DNA of 64,000 nucleotides from positions 160,796 to 224,795 of the forward strand of contig SVOS01000002.1 of the NCBI GenBank assembly GCA_015066245.1. Reading direction: 5' to 3'. A model generated the notes under the pieces. The model had not been told where the DNA came from. It worked only from the letters and a program-made list of their open reading frames with translations, and did no database searches. Position numbers and translations under genes: made by a program. The stretch's first letter is position 1, and the number at the start of each line of letters is the position of its first letter. The stretch comes from Oscillospiraceae bacterium. Lineage in GTDB: Bacteria; Bacillota; Clostridia; Oscillospirales; Acutalibacteraceae. Below are positions 31,567 through 42,500 of this stretch, one piece after another.

Positions 31567-33936
31567 ATGGCAAGTAAAAGAAGCAGACTGATTGCTTTAG
31601 TTCTTGCAGTTATGACACTTATCAGTGTTATGGCAGTAGGCGCAATAAGCACATCAGCAGCATCAGGCGACACAGTTTTCTGTGAAAACGCTGCAGGCTG
31701 GGGCTCCGTATATTGTTATATGTGGGGCGACGGCACAGGCGAGAATGCCAAATGGCCCGGTGTTCAGATGACAAACGATGGTACTCGTTGGTCATACACC
31801 CTTACAGGTGATTGGAACAAGATCATCTTTAACGGTGGTGAGGGTCAGGCACAGACAAGTGATATGGATTTTCCCGGTAACGGTGGTTGTTTCAACAACT
31901 CCACAAACAGCTGGACAACAGTTGATGTTCCCGATAATCCCGACATACCCACAACACCCGTTACTCCTGACACACCCGATACACCTGTTACACCTACAGG
32001 CGGTACAGCAGTTTACTTCAAGAATACTGCTAACTGGTCAAAGGTTAACGTTTATATGTGGAACAGCGAGCAGGACAAGAACGCTGCTTGGCCCGGCGAG
32101 GCTGCTAAGAGTCTTGGCGACGGTGTGTGGATGTACGAAGCAAAGAAAAACTTTGCAAACGTTATCTTCAACGATGGCGCTACACAGACAGGCGACATTG
32201 AATTCAAAGGCTCTGATTACATTTACAACTACGGCACAAGCCAGTGGGAGCTTTACGATACAAGCAAGCTTCACATCAAGAGCTTTACAGGCGATGTAGA
32301 GTCTCCTCAGTTCACAGGCGTTAAGATTAAGCTTACTGCAGTTGCAGGTGGCGGCGAAGGCGCACTTTCTTATCAGTTCTCTGTAGGTTCTACAGTTATC
32401 AGCGAGTACAGCTCCAACAACTCTGTAGTATGGACTCCTACATCAGTAGGCAACTTTACAGTTAAGGTTGACGTAAAGGATACTCAGGGTCAGACAATTT
32501 CCAAGAGTCTTTCCTACGAAATCAAAGATATCAAGGCAGAGGTTACTCCTGTTATTCAGTCTGTTGACGTTACTCCCACAAACTTCAGCGGCAACGAGCT
32601 CTTAAAGGGCAAAGAGGCTACTGTTAATGTTACAGCAGGCGGTGGTAACACAGGTACAAAGCTTCTCTTCTACAAATACACAATTACAGATTCAACAGGT
32701 GCTACTGTAAACGTACCTTACTATTCTCTCAGCAAGCAGTACAAGTTTACTCCTGCTGCTACAGGTAACTACAGTTTGACATCTACTGTTCAGGCATCTG
32801 ACAACTCCTTCACAACAAGAACTGTTGAGTACAAGGCAGTTGACAAGTTTACAGAGCCCGGCGACCTTGCTGCTAATGTAAGTGCTAAGGATGCAGGCAG
32901 CGGCAAGTACACAATCTCTGCTGAAGCTTACGGCGGTACAGCTCCCTATACATACAAGTTTGATGTAAACGGCAAGGTAGTTCAGGACTTCTCAGCTACA
33001 AATACATATACACTCACTGCTACAGCACCCGGTGTATACAATGTAACTGTTACAGTTAAGGACGGCGCAGGCAAGACAACTACAGCCACAACTGCAGTTC
33101 AGATTGCCGATAATTCAAATGATAATCCTAATCCCACTGATCCCAAGCCCGAGGCACTTGCACTCACAGTTACAACAGACGAGCTTGGCGGCGGTCAGTA
33201 CAAGTTCACTGCTACTGCAACAGGCGGTGCAGGTTCTTACCAGTATGAGTTCGTAGCAAACGGCTACACAGCTCAGGCTTATGCAGCTAACAACGCAGTA
33301 ACACTTTCAATGGCAGCAGACGGTGCATATACAATTAAGGTATCTGCAAAGGATGCCAACGGCACAGTTGTTTCCAAGGAGTTTACAATCACAGTTCAGG
33401 GTGGCAATGTTGATATTCCTACAGACCCCGTTGAGCCCTCAACTCCTCTCTCTGCTGATGTAAGCTTTACAAAGAATGGTGACAAGGTTACATTCACAGC
33501 TACAGCAACAGGCGGTTCAGGTTCTTACGAGTACCAGTTTACCGTAAATGGTTATGTATACCAGGAGTTCTCAGCTGCAAGCAGCTTTACATGTGAATTA
33601 CCTTATGACGGCACATATCCCTATGAGATTTCTGTAAAGGATAGTGCAGGCTCTATGGTTACAAAGTCCGGCAACCTTGAAATCAATAACGGCTCTATTG
33701 ATACACCTACAAAGCCCACAGATCCCGTTGATCCTTCCGATTACCTCAAGGGCGACGCAGACTTAAGCGGCAAGGTTAACATCAAGGACGCATCCCAGAT
33801 TCAGAAGCACGTAGCAAAGATTCTTGAGTTAACAGCTCAGGGTATCAAGAATGCTGATACAGACGGCAACGGCTCTATCAACATCAAGGACGCTACACAG
33901 ATTCAGAAGTACCTCGCAAACATTATCAGCTGGTAA
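31567..33936 (+). CDS. secreted non-catalytic starch-binding protein: CBM26 x2, Ig-like x5, dockerin
   Basis: About 789 residues; ATG at 31567 with AAAGGAGG eight bases upstream (an upstream in-frame ATG lies in the leader hairpin). After the signal peptide (to about 32) come CBM26-like module 1 (about 36-120, GWGSVYCYMW, KWPGVQM, IIFNGG), a Pro/Thr/Asp linker, CBM26-like module 2 (about 140-220, WSKVNVYMW, AWPGEA, VIFNDG), five beta-sandwich repeats of about 85-100 residues (PYTYKFDVNG, SYQYEFVANG, SYEYQFTVNG type), and a C-terminal dockerin (DADLSGKVNIKDA, DTDGNGSINIKDA). No glycoside hydrolase domain. The likely role is to hold starch at the surface complex while the two amylases encoded downstream act. 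Begins an operon with 12 bases to the next gene. Confidence 0.88.
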   Translation: MASKRSRLIALVLAVMTLISVMAVGAISTSAASGDTVFCENAAGWGSVYCYMWGDGTGENAKWPGVQMTNDGTRWSYTLTGDWNKIIFNGGEGQAQTSDMDFPGNGGCFNNSTNSWTTVDVPDNPDIPTTPVTPDTPDTPVTPTGGTAVYFKNTANWSKVNVYMWNSEQDKNAAWPGEAAKSLGDGVWMYEAKKNFANVIFNDGATQTGDIEFKGSDYIYNYGTSQWELYDTSKLHIKSFTGDVESPQFTGVKIKLTAVAGGGEGALSYQFSVGSTVISEYSSNNSVVWTPTSVGNFTVKVDVKDTQGQTISKSLSYEIKDIKAEVTPVIQSVDVTPTNFSGNELLKGKEATVNVTAGGGNTGTKLLFYKYTITDSTGATVNVPYYSLSKQYKFTPAATGNYSLTSTVQASDNSFTTRTVEYKAVDKFTEPGDLAANVSAKDAGSGKYTISAEAYGGTAPYTYKFDVNGKVVQDFSATNTYTLTATAPGVYNVTVTVKDGAGKTTTATTAVQIADNSNDNPNPTDPKPEALALTVTTDELGGGQYKFTATATGGAGSYQYEFVANGYTAQAYAANNAVTLSMAADGAYTIKVSAKDANGTVVSKEFTITVQGGNVDIPTDPVEPSTPLSADVSFTKNGDKVTFTATATGGSGSYEYQFTVNGYVYQEFSAASSFTCELPYDGTYPYEISVKDSAGSMVTKSGNLEINNGSIDTPTKPTDPVDPSDYLKGDADLSGKVNIKDASQIQKHVAKILELTAQGIKNADTDGNGSINIKDATQIQKYLANIISW

Positions 33937-33948
33937 GGAGGATAACCT

Positions 33949-36354
33949 ATGAAAAAGCTTACAAGAATATCAGCTCTTTTATTAGTGCTGATTATTGCAA
34001 TTGGTGTAGGCATCGTAGGTATCTCAGCGGCTGAGAGCGACATCGTCGAAGTCGGTGCCGACTCAGAGGTTGGTATTACTATTTACTATAAGTGCGAGGA
34101 CACTACACCATATATTTACTATTGGAACGCACTTCCTAAGAATCTTGAATCAGCTTATCCCGGCGTTAAGATGACAAAAGACACAACACAGGGTGAAGAT
34201 TGGTACAAGTTTACTTTCAAAGACAGTTCTAAGATTAATTTCATCTTCACAGACGGCACAGATACCCTTGAGGGTCAGCTTTCCAAAGAGTTTACCAGAA
34301 CATCAGGTGAATGGTGGCTCAAGAACGGAAGATGGAAGGATAAAAACCCTGAAATCCATGACGATTTGGATTTTGATTACTCTGATTTACGCGAAGATAC
34401 AATTTACTTTGTAATTACAACTCGTTTCTATGACGGCGACAAGGGCAACAACGTTCACTGCTGGGACGACGGAAAGGCAAAAAACCCCGACAGCGACCCT
34501 GCATGGCGCGGTGACTTCAAGGGTCTTGCCGAAAAACTTGATTATATCAAAGCTCTGGGCTTCTCCGCGGTATGGATTACTCCCGTTGTAGAAAATGCTT
34601 CGGGTTATGACTATCACGGATATCATGCCATGGACTTTTCAAAGGTAGACTCCAGATATGAGTCTGATGACTACACTTATCAGGACCTTATCAACGATGC
34701 TCACGATAAGGGTATGAAGATTATTCAGGACGTTGTATGGCAGCATACAGGTAACTTTGGTGAAGCATTCTTCTGTAACCTCTTTGAGAAGGATTACAGC
34801 GCTGACCTTTCTGACCTTGAAGCTTCTATGGTTCCCACAGATTATCTTCTCAATTCTTTCGGTCTTTCTTCTCCCGAAGAATATTGGTCTCAGAAACCTC
34901 AGACCCAGTATGACCAGAGACTTAACCTTATGAAGAACACAGCATCTGCTGCAGGTGCAAACAATACAACAGGCGGACATCCCGATGATGCTGACTACGG
35001 CATGGAGAAAATGTCCACAGATGCTAAATACAACTCTCACAACTACTATCATACAGGTTACTTCCAGAGCCTTAACTGGGACGACTGGACTTGTAAGTAC
35101 TGTCAGATTGCAGGTGACTGTGTAGACCTTAACACAGAAAACCCTGCAGTTGCGAAGTATCTTGTAGATTGCTACAGCGATTATATCGCTATGGGCGTAG
35201 ATGCATTCCGTGTTGATACAGTACGCCACATCTCAAGACTTTCTCTCAATATGATGTATAACGACCAGCTTAATAACGCTGCCAAGGAGTTAGGTAATGA
35301 CTACTTCTATATGTTTGGTGAGATTTGCTGTCGTTATAGCCAGACATGGTACAGAGACCATGCTTGCGAGTCTGTTCAGTTCTATACTTGGGACGAGTCA
35401 GACCCCTCATATAAGCAGAAGTGGAATTTTGACGAGGATGCTACTGCCGAGGAAATCAATGAGAATATGAATCTCACTTTCGACCATTACAGGCAGTTTG
35501 ACGATGTAAGCAAGCAGCCTACATCCGATAATGCATTCCTCAACGGTGTAACATACCATACTCCCGATTATTCACAGAATTCGGGTATGGGTGCAATCGA
35601 CTTCCAGATGCATTGGTGTTTCGATTCCGCTGACGGTGCATTTGGTATTGCTAAAGCTTCGGATAAGTATTTCAACGATGCTACTTGGAATGTTGTGTAC
35701 GTTGAGTCTCACGACTATGCTCCCGACCGCGGTCAGGGCAACAGATTTGCAGGCGGTACACAGACTTGGGCAGAAAACATGTCTCTTATGTTTACGTTCC
35801 GCGGAATTCCCTGTCTCTACTACGGCGGTGAGGTTGAGTTCCAGAAGGGTGTTCAGATTGACGTAGGTCCCAATGCTCCTCTTGCAGAAACAGGCCGTGC
35901 TTATTTCGGTGACTACCTCGAGGGTACAGTTACTGCTACCGACTTCTCAGAGTATACTGCAACAGGCGAGGTTGCAAACACACTTGCTTCACCTCTTGCT
36001 AAGCACCTTACAAAGCTCAACGCAGTAAGACGTGCTATACCTGCTCTCCAGAAGGGTCAGTACACAGCAGACAGCAAGTATGTTCAGGGCAGCATGGCTT
36101 ACATCCGCCGCTTTACAGATGCAGATGTAGACAGCCTTGCTCTGGTAACCGTATCAGGTTCTGCTACATTCAAGAACATCCCCAACGGCAAGTATATCGA
36201 CGCTATCACAGGTGATATTCAGACCGTTACAAACGGCACTCTCACTGCTAACTGCAGCGGTAAGGGTAACTTAAGAGTTTATGTTTGCTGTGCATCAGGC
36301 TTTGACGGCATTGATGGTGTAATCGGCGAAACAGGTCTTACTTACATTAAGTAA
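33949..36354 (+). CDS. secreted alpha-amylase, GH13, with N-terminal CBM26-like module
   Basis: An 801-residue enzyme: signal peptide, a CBM26-like starch-binding module (about 40-125, YIYYWNALP, AYPGVKM, NFIFTDG), then the GH13 barrel. Conserved regions: I IQDVVWQHTGN (about 255-265), II GVDAFRVDTVRH with the nucleophile Asp near 420, III MFGEI with the acid/base Glu near 455, IV VESHDYAPD near 587. The usual Asn of region I (NH) is Gln here. A C-terminal beta domain ends in a Gly-rich tail; there is no dockerin or sortase signal. The AAGGAGG site overlaps the end of the preceding gene. It is a tandem paralogue of the next gene. Confidence 0.93.
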   Translation: MKKLTRISALLLVLIIAIGVGIVGISAAESDIVEVGADSEVGITIYYKCEDTTPYIYYWNALPKNLESAYPGVKMTKDTTQGEDWYKFTFKDSSKINFIFTDGTDTLEGQLSKEFTRTSGEWWLKNGRWKDKNPEIHDDLDFDYSDLREDTIYFVITTRFYDGDKGNNVHCWDDGKAKNPDSDPAWRGDFKGLAEKLDYIKALGFSAVWITPVVENASGYDYHGYHAMDFSKVDSRYESDDYTYQDLINDAHDKGMKIIQDVVWQHTGNFGEAFFCNLFEKDYSADLSDLEASMVPTDYLLNSFGLSSPEEYWSQKPQTQYDQRLNLMKNTASAAGANNTTGGHPDDADYGMEKMSTDAKYNSHNYYHTGYFQSLNWDDWTCKYCQIAGDCVDLNTENPAVAKYLVDCYSDYIAMGVDAFRVDTVRHISRLSLNMMYNDQLNNAAKELGNDYFYMFGEICCRYSQTWYRDHACESVQFYTWDESDPSYKQKWNFDEDATAEEINENMNLTFDHYRQFDDVSKQPTSDNAFLNGVTYHTPDYSQNSGMGAIDFQMHWCFDSADGAFGIAKASDKYFNDATWNVVYVESHDYAPDRGQGNRFAGGTQTWAENMSLMFTFRGIPCLYYGGEVEFQKGVQIDVGPNAPLAETGRAYFGDYLEGTVTATDFSEYTATGEVANTLASPLAKHLTKLNAVRRAIPALQKGQYTADSKYVQGSMAYIRRFTDADVDSLALVTVSGSATFKNIPNGKYIDAITGDIQTVTNGTLTANCSGKGNLRVYVCCASGFDGIDGVIGETGLTYIK

Positions 36355-36365
36355 TAACTATTATC

Positions 36366-36394
36366 CCATCGGGGCAGGCGCTCTGTCCCGATGG
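36366..36394 (+). other. intercistronic hairpin between the amylase genes
   Basis: CCATCGGG (36366-36373) and CCCGATGG (36387-36394) form a perfect 8-bp stem with a 13-base loop and no T-run, inside the 102-base spacer. More likely an mRNA stability or processing element than a full terminator. Confidence 0.55.
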
Positions 36395-36456
36395 AAAGAA
36401 GCTTTTATATATGTTCTTAAAAGCTATATGAAAATTAACAGAAGGAGGTAATTCGG

Positions 36457-38730
36457 ATGAGATTTATTAAGTCGGCCCTGGCTATTGCACTTTGCCTTGC
36501 AACACTTTTGGGCGTTGGCGTATTCTCTGCTTTTTCTGCTCAGACAGAAGTTGCCGAGACAGGTGCAGGCACTGGTATTACCATCCATTATTATCATGAG
36601 GGCGGCGTTCCTTATATTTACTACTGGAACGCACTCCCCACAAACCTTGAGACAGCTTATCCCGGTGTTAAGATGTCTGCAGATGGTGCATCAGGCGCTA
36701 ACTGGTATAAGTATGAGTTCAAGAATTCAACAAAAATCAACCTTATGTTTACAAACGGCACCAACACACTTCAGGGTCAGCTCTCTCCTGAGCTTACCAG
36801 AGAAGTAGGCGATTGGTTCTACAAAGACGGCAAATGGAAGAAGTCTGCAGGCGGTCCTAACGCAGAGGTAGAGCGTGGCGACTTCAGAGAAGAGTCCATT
36901 TACTTTGTAATTACAACTCGTTTCTATGACGGCGACAAGGGCAACAACGTTCACTGCTGGGACGATGCAACTGCTAAAAACCCCGACAGCGACCCCGCAT
37001 GGCGCGGCGACTTCAAGGGCCTTGCTCAGAAGCTTGACTACATCAAGGCTCTCGGTTTCTCCGCAGTTTGGATTACTCCCGTTGTAGAAAACGCATCAGG
37101 TTATGACTACCACGGCTACCACGCATTCGACTTCGGTACAGTTGACCCCAGATATGAATCTTCTGACTTTACATATGAAGATCTTATCCAGGCTGCTCAT
37201 GATAAGGACATGAAGATTGTACAGGACGTAGTTTGGAACCACACAGGTAACTTTGGTGAGGCATTCCTCGGCCCCCTCTTTACAAAAGAGTACAAAACAA
37301 TCCAGGATTTAGGTAATGCAGACTGTATGAAGGTAATTCCTAACTCAGTATTGGCAAAACAGTACCCAAATTATGAAAATGAGTTGCCTACTGAACAGTT
37401 CCAGCTTAGACTTGACTGCCTTAAGGCTCACAGAACAAGCTCTCTTAACCAGAATGAATATTACCACAGAGAGAAGAACATGGGCTACGAGTCTTCTATC
37501 GAGCAGCAGGGCTCAATGGCAGGTGACTGTGTTGACCTTAACACAGAAAACCCCGTAGTAGCAAAGTACATCACAGACACATATATGGATTATGTAAACA
37601 TGGGTGTTGATGCTTTCCGTCTTGATACAGAAAAGCACATCAACCGCTGGACACTGAACAGTGCTTACTTCCCCGTATTCCAGAAGGTAGAGAACTTCTA
37701 CATCTTCGGTGAGGTTTGCTCTCGTGTTCGTGAGACATGGAACCATAACATCCCCTCCAGCTCACCTGCTTTCTTTACATGGAAAGAAACAGAGTCTGCT
37801 TGGATCGGCAACTGGGATACATCAAGCCCCACTGCCAATATTGCTAAGTCTATCGACCACTATGATTCTCATAGAGATCCTTCAGGCTGTCCCACAAGCT
37901 CCAACGCATACCTCAACGGTATCACTTACCACAAGCCTGACTACTCCAAGTCCAACGGTACAGGTATCATCGACTTTACAATGCACTGGAACTTTGAAAA
38001 TGCAAACAATGCTATCAGAGCAGGTTTTGCAGAAGACTCCTACATCAACGACTCCACATGGAACGTAATGTATGTTGACTCTCACGACTACGGTCCTGAC
38101 GGCATGGAGAAAACACGTTACAGCTTAGGTACACAGGCATGGGCTGAGAACCTCAACCTTATCTTCACATTCCGTGGTATTCCTTGCGTATACTATGGTT
38201 CTGAGATTGAGTTCTGTAAGAACCTTCCCATCGACGTTGGTCCTAACGCACCTCTTGCAGAAACAGGCCGTGCATACCTCGGTGATCACCTCGAGGGTAC
38301 AGTTACTGCTTCTGACTTCAGCAAGTACACTGCATCCGGTAAGGTTCAGCAGACACTTGAGTCTCCTCTTGCAAAGCACATCCAGAAGCTTAATGCTATC
38401 AGACGTTCTTGTACAGCTCTCCAGAAGGGTCAGTACACACACGACGGCAGCTATGTTTCCGGTAATGAGCTTGCATTCATCCGTCGTTACACAGGCGATG
38501 GTATTGATTCTCTCGCATGCGTATCCATCACCGGCGGCGCAACATTCAAGGGTATCCCCAATGGTCTTTACATTGACGCTGTAACAGGCGACAGACAGAC
38601 TGTTTCCAACGGTACACTTAACGTTCCCTCTACAGGTAAGGGTAACATGAGAGTTTATGTATGCTGTGCTTCAGGCTTCGAAGGCATCAGCGGTGCTCAG
38701 GGTCCCTCCGGTCAGACATACTTAAAGTAA
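36457..38730 (+). CDS. secreted alpha-amylase, GH13, with N-terminal CBM26-like module
   Basis: A 757-residue paralogue of the preceding amylase with the same layout: signal peptide, CBM26-like module (YIYYWNALP, AYPGVKM), GH13 barrel with region I VQDVVWNHTGN (canonical Asn), II GVDAFRLDTEKH (nucleophile near 387), III IFGEV (about 415), IV VDSHDYGPD (about 542), C-terminal beta domain and Gly-rich end. AGAAGGAGG site. Whole stretches are identical to the upstream gene (RGDFKGLA, DYIKALGFSAVWITP), so the pair arose by duplication; the loop between regions I and II is the most divergent part, suggesting different product patterns. No dockerin. Confidence 0.94.
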   Translation: MRFIKSALAIALCLATLLGVGVFSAFSAQTEVAETGAGTGITIHYYHEGGVPYIYYWNALPTNLETAYPGVKMSADGASGANWYKYEFKNSTKINLMFTNGTNTLQGQLSPELTREVGDWFYKDGKWKKSAGGPNAEVERGDFREESIYFVITTRFYDGDKGNNVHCWDDATAKNPDSDPAWRGDFKGLAQKLDYIKALGFSAVWITPVVENASGYDYHGYHAFDFGTVDPRYESSDFTYEDLIQAAHDKDMKIVQDVVWNHTGNFGEAFLGPLFTKEYKTIQDLGNADCMKVIPNSVLAKQYPNYENELPTEQFQLRLDCLKAHRTSSLNQNEYYHREKNMGYESSIEQQGSMAGDCVDLNTENPVVAKYITDTYMDYVNMGVDAFRLDTEKHINRWTLNSAYFPVFQKVENFYIFGEVCSRVRETWNHNIPSSSPAFFTWKETESAWIGNWDTSSPTANIAKSIDHYDSHRDPSGCPTSSNAYLNGITYHKPDYSKSNGTGIIDFTMHWNFENANNAIRAGFAEDSYINDSTWNVMYVDSHDYGPDGMEKTRYSLGTQAWAENLNLIFTFRGIPCVYYGSEIEFCKNLPIDVGPNAPLAETGRAYLGDHLEGTVTASDFSKYTASGKVQQTLESPLAKHIQKLNAIRRSCTALQKGQYTHDGSYVSGNELAFIRRYTGDGIDSLACVSITGGATFKGIPNGLYIDAVTGDRQTVSNGTLNVPSTGKGNMRVYVCCASGFEGISGAQGPSGQTYLK

Positions 38731-38751
38731 TCTGAATAAAACTTAAAATTA

Positions 38752-38783
38752 CAACTCAGAGTTTCGGCTCTGAGTTGTTTTTT
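38752..38783 (+). terminator. terminator of the starch locus
   Basis: CAACTCAGAG and CTCTGAGTTG form a 10-bp stem with a six-base loop, followed by TTTTTT. Confidence 0.92.
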
Positions 38784-38784
38784 A

Positions 38785-38813
38785 TTGATTTTTTCTGTGT
38801 CCTGTGGTAGTAT
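38785..38813 (+). promoter_or_regulatory. promoter of the ABC exporter operon
   Basis: TTGATT (38785-38790), 17 bases, TAGTAT (38808-38813) with a TGG extended -10. Confidence 0.6.
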
Positions 38814-38847
38814 AGTTTTTAGTATTCAAAATGACAGGAGAATTTTT

Positions 38848-39561
38848 ATGTCAGCAGATACGCATTTAGTGGAGATAAATAACATAACAAAACATTATAA
38901 AATGGGTGAAATTACCATCAAAGCCGTTGATGGTATATCTTTTAATATTGACGAAGGTTCTTTCACCGTGGTTGTGGGTACTTCGGGTGCAGGTAAAACC
39001 ACCGTTCTTAATATTCTCGGCGGTATGGATAGCTGTACTTCGGGCAGTATCCGTATTGGCGGCAGAGAAATCAGCAATTTCTCGGAAAAAGAGCTTGTAG
39101 AGTATCGCCGTCATGATATCGGCTTTGTGTTTCAGTTCTATAATCTGATACCAAACCTCACCGCAAGAGAAAATGTTGAGCTTGCAGGCCAGATTTGTAA
39201 GCATCCTATGCCTGCCGAAGAAGCCTTGCGAAGTGTGGGACTTGAGGACAGAATGGATAACTTTCCGGCTCAGCTTTCGGGCGGAGAGCAGCAGCGTGTT
39301 TCTATTGCACGTGCACTTTCAAAGCGTCCTAAGCTTCTGCTTTGTGACGAGCCTACAGGTGCTCTTGACTATAATACAGGCAAAATGATACTCAAGCTTT
39401 TGCAGCAAAAAAGCCGCGAAGACGGTCTTACTGTAGTGCTGATTACTCATAACCTTGCCATTACACCGATGGCAGACAGAGTTATCAAACTGCAAAGCGG
39501 CAAAGTAGAAAGCGATACAATCAATGAAAATCCCTTAAGTGTTGATTTGATTGAGTGGTAA
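38848..39561 (+). CDS. ABC transporter ATP-binding protein, MacB/LolD type
   Basis: A 237-residue nucleotide-binding subunit; the ATG at 38848 has AGGAG eight bases upstream, and the longer frame to 38785 runs into the promoter. Walker [10 protein letters not shown] near 45, Q-loop [10 protein letters not shown], signature LSGGEQQR near 140, Walker [12 protein letters not shown] near 164, H-loop ITHN. This type powers mechanotransmission with FtsX-fold permeases and not solute import through a pore. It is followed after 32 bases by its permease. Confidence 0.93.
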   Translation: MSADTHLVEINNITKHYKMGEITIKAVDGISFNIDEGSFTVVVGTSGAGKTTVLNILGGMDSCTSGSIRIGGREISNFSEKELVEYRRHDIGFVFQFYNLIPNLTARENVELAGQICKHPMPAEEALRSVGLEDRMDNFPAQLSGGEQQRVSIARALSKRPKLLLCDEPTGALDYNTGKMILKLLQQKSREDGLTVVLITHNLAITPMADRVIKLQSGKVESDTINENPLSVDLIEW

Positions 39562-39593
39562 TTATAATAAAATTCTGACAGGAGGTGAGACGG

Positions 39594-42500
39594 ATGTCAA
39601 AAATGCTTTTTAAAAGCACCTTGAGAGATATCAAAAGCACAAAAGCAAGATTTTTCTCGATTTTGCTGATTATTTTAATCGGCGTAGGTTTCTTTACGGG
39701 TATTAAATCCAGCAAGCCATCAATGATGGCCGTGGTTGATAAGTATTACGAAGATACAAAGCTCATGGACTTCCGTCTGTTATCTACTGTGGGATTTGAT
39801 GATGCGGATATAGATGCCATCAAAGATATTGACGGAGTTACCGATGTTCAGGCAGGCTTTTTCTCCGATGTGTTTCTTGGGGGCGATGCAGGCGGCAGTG
39901 TTGTGCGTTTACATGCCTTTAAAAGCTCAGAGGATGCTCTCAACCAGCCTGTGGTAGTATCGGGACGACTTCCTGAGAATAAAAACGAGGCTCTGGCAGG
40001 AGTCAGCAGCTTTGGTGCAGTTGATGTAGGTTCCGAAATTTACTTTACTTTGAATGATAGCGACATAGGTGATATACTGACCGAAACCGAATTTACCGTT
40101 GTAGGTCAGGTAGAGTCGCCGCTTTATATATCTTTTGACCGAGGCACCACCAATATCGGCAACGGCAGCATTTCTTTATATATGCTTCTGCCCGAGGAAA
40201 GCTTTGTGTCCGACAGATATACCGAAGTTTATGTAAAAACAGAATTATCCGAAGAATTTGACCCCTACACAGAGGAATATGACAACGCAATCGAAAAAAT
40301 GTCCGCTGAGTTTGAGGCATTGGGTGCTGAGCGTGTAGAAACCTTCAACGACGATACTCTCAAAGAAGCTCAGAGCAGCCTTGACGAGGCAAAGGTTCTC
40401 TTCGAAAAAGAAAAGACAAAAGCCATGAATGAGCTTGATAAAGCCAGGGGAGAGCTTGACAAAGGCTGGGAAACCTACAATCAGGGCATCAAAGACGGCG
40501 AGGCAGCCTTGAGAGATGCATGGGCTCAGATTGAAGATGGCAGAAAGCAGCTTGAAGACGGTAAAAAGCAGTTTGAGCAAGGTATTAAAGACGGGCAAGC
40601 CGAAATCGACAAAGCCCGTGCTCAAGCAGAGGACGGCAAAAAGCAGCTTGAAGAAGGCAAACAACAGCTTATGTCGGAGTTTATGACCTTGGTAGAAGGC
40701 TCGGACATAACCTATGAAGATATGGAGTCTGTTCTTGATGACATGCAGATTCCCGATTCCTCAGAGATTAAGTTTTACAAGCACTTTGCAGGTCTGATGA
40801 AAACCGAAATCGAGGAAGAAATAAAGAAGACCGAAGAGCGGATTCAGAAAATTGTGGATTTTGCAGAAGGTCTTGGTATTGATTTAAGCAAGAATCAGGA
40901 GCTCAATGAGCTTAGACAGTGGCTAACAGACCTTGAACGCAGAAATGCGGTTTTGGATTTGATTACCGGTAACAGTGCCATCCAGCTTATGGAGGCAATT
41001 GCCACCATGAGAGAATCAGAGGCAGAGCTTGAAAGCGCCATGCAGCAGATAGAGGCATCTCAGGCAGAGCTTGAAGCCAAAAAGCAGGAAGCGCTTGCCA
41101 CATTTGAAGAAAGCGAAAAAGAGCTTGAAGAAGGCGAAGCCCAGTATTATCAGGGAGTAGAGGAGCTGGAAGAGCAAAAAGAAAAAGGCAAGCAAGACCT
41201 TGAAAAAGCCGAAAAAGAATACAAAAAAGGCTATGACACTGCTATCAAGGAGCTTAATGACGCTGAGAAAAAGCTGAAGGAAGCACAGGCAGAGATTGAT
41301 AGAATCCCTGACCCTCAGTGGTATGTATTTGACAGAAGCGACAATCCGGGCTATTCATCATATCTTGAAAATGTAGACAGAGTTGATGCAGTTGCTACGG
41401 TTTTCCCAATATTCTTCCTGCTGGTAGCGGTGTTGGTATGTGTAACCACCATGACCCGTCTTATCGAGGAAAAACGCGGTGATATCGGTGCGTTGATGAC
41501 CTTGGGATATAAGAAAAGCGATATTATCAAGAAATTCCTTTTCTACACCTTGTCTGCCACCTTAATCGGTTCTGTTGTGGGTATTGTTGTAGGTGTGCTG
41601 GCATTTCCTGCGGTTATTTTCAACGCTTACGGAATGATTTACTCCTTGCCTGAGCTTATTCTCACCATTGATGTACCTACGGCGATTATAGGCACGCTGG
41701 CAGCACTCGTAAGCACATCCGCGGTAACCTGTGGGGCTTGCTACGGACTTTTGCGATTATCTCCCGCAACTCTTTTGCGACCAAAGGCTCCCAAGCCCGG
41801 CAAGAGAATTGTGCTTGAAAGAATAGGCTTCCTCTGGAAGAGATTTAATTTCAGTGCTAAGGTTACGGCAAGAAATATATTCAGATACAAAGCGAGATTC
41901 TTTATGACCGTAATAGGTGTTGCAGGTTGTACGGCACTTATCTTATGTGCTTTTGGCCTGCACAACAGTATCGGTGATATTATAGACCTTCAGTTTGAAG
42001 AAATTTGTTCTTATGATGCTGTTATTGTTCCTCATGATAATCCCTACGATGTAGAGACTCTTGAGGCAGATATCAAAGCTGACGACAGAGTAAATAGTAG
42101 TGCTCTGATGCGTCAGATTGCTGTAACAGTTGAGTCTGATAACGCAAAAGTAACCGAGGATGTTAATATTGCCGTACCTGACAAAACAGAGGATTTCAAG
42201 AATCTTGTAAATCTCAGAGAGCGAGTAGGCCACAAGTCCATTGATATTTCCGCGGATGGTGCGGTTATTACCGAAAAGCTTTCCAATACCCTGGGCGTGT
42301 CCGTTGGAGACACAGTAAAGGTAAAGGAAGGCGACAATACTGCTGAAGTAAGAATCAGTGCAATCTGTGAGAACTATGTTTCGGGATATCTGTATATGTC
42401 AAAGGATTACTATGAGTCCTCTTTTGACACTTCCTATAGCGGCAATGTTATGATTGTTACCTTTGCAGATGACAGCGAAAGTGCTCAGGATAAGTTCGGC

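Noticed and set aside
36366..36394. The hairpin between the amylase genes as a terminator
   Set aside because: It lacks a T-run on the plus strand, and no new promoter for the second amylase is visible, so it is recorded as an intercistronic hairpin.
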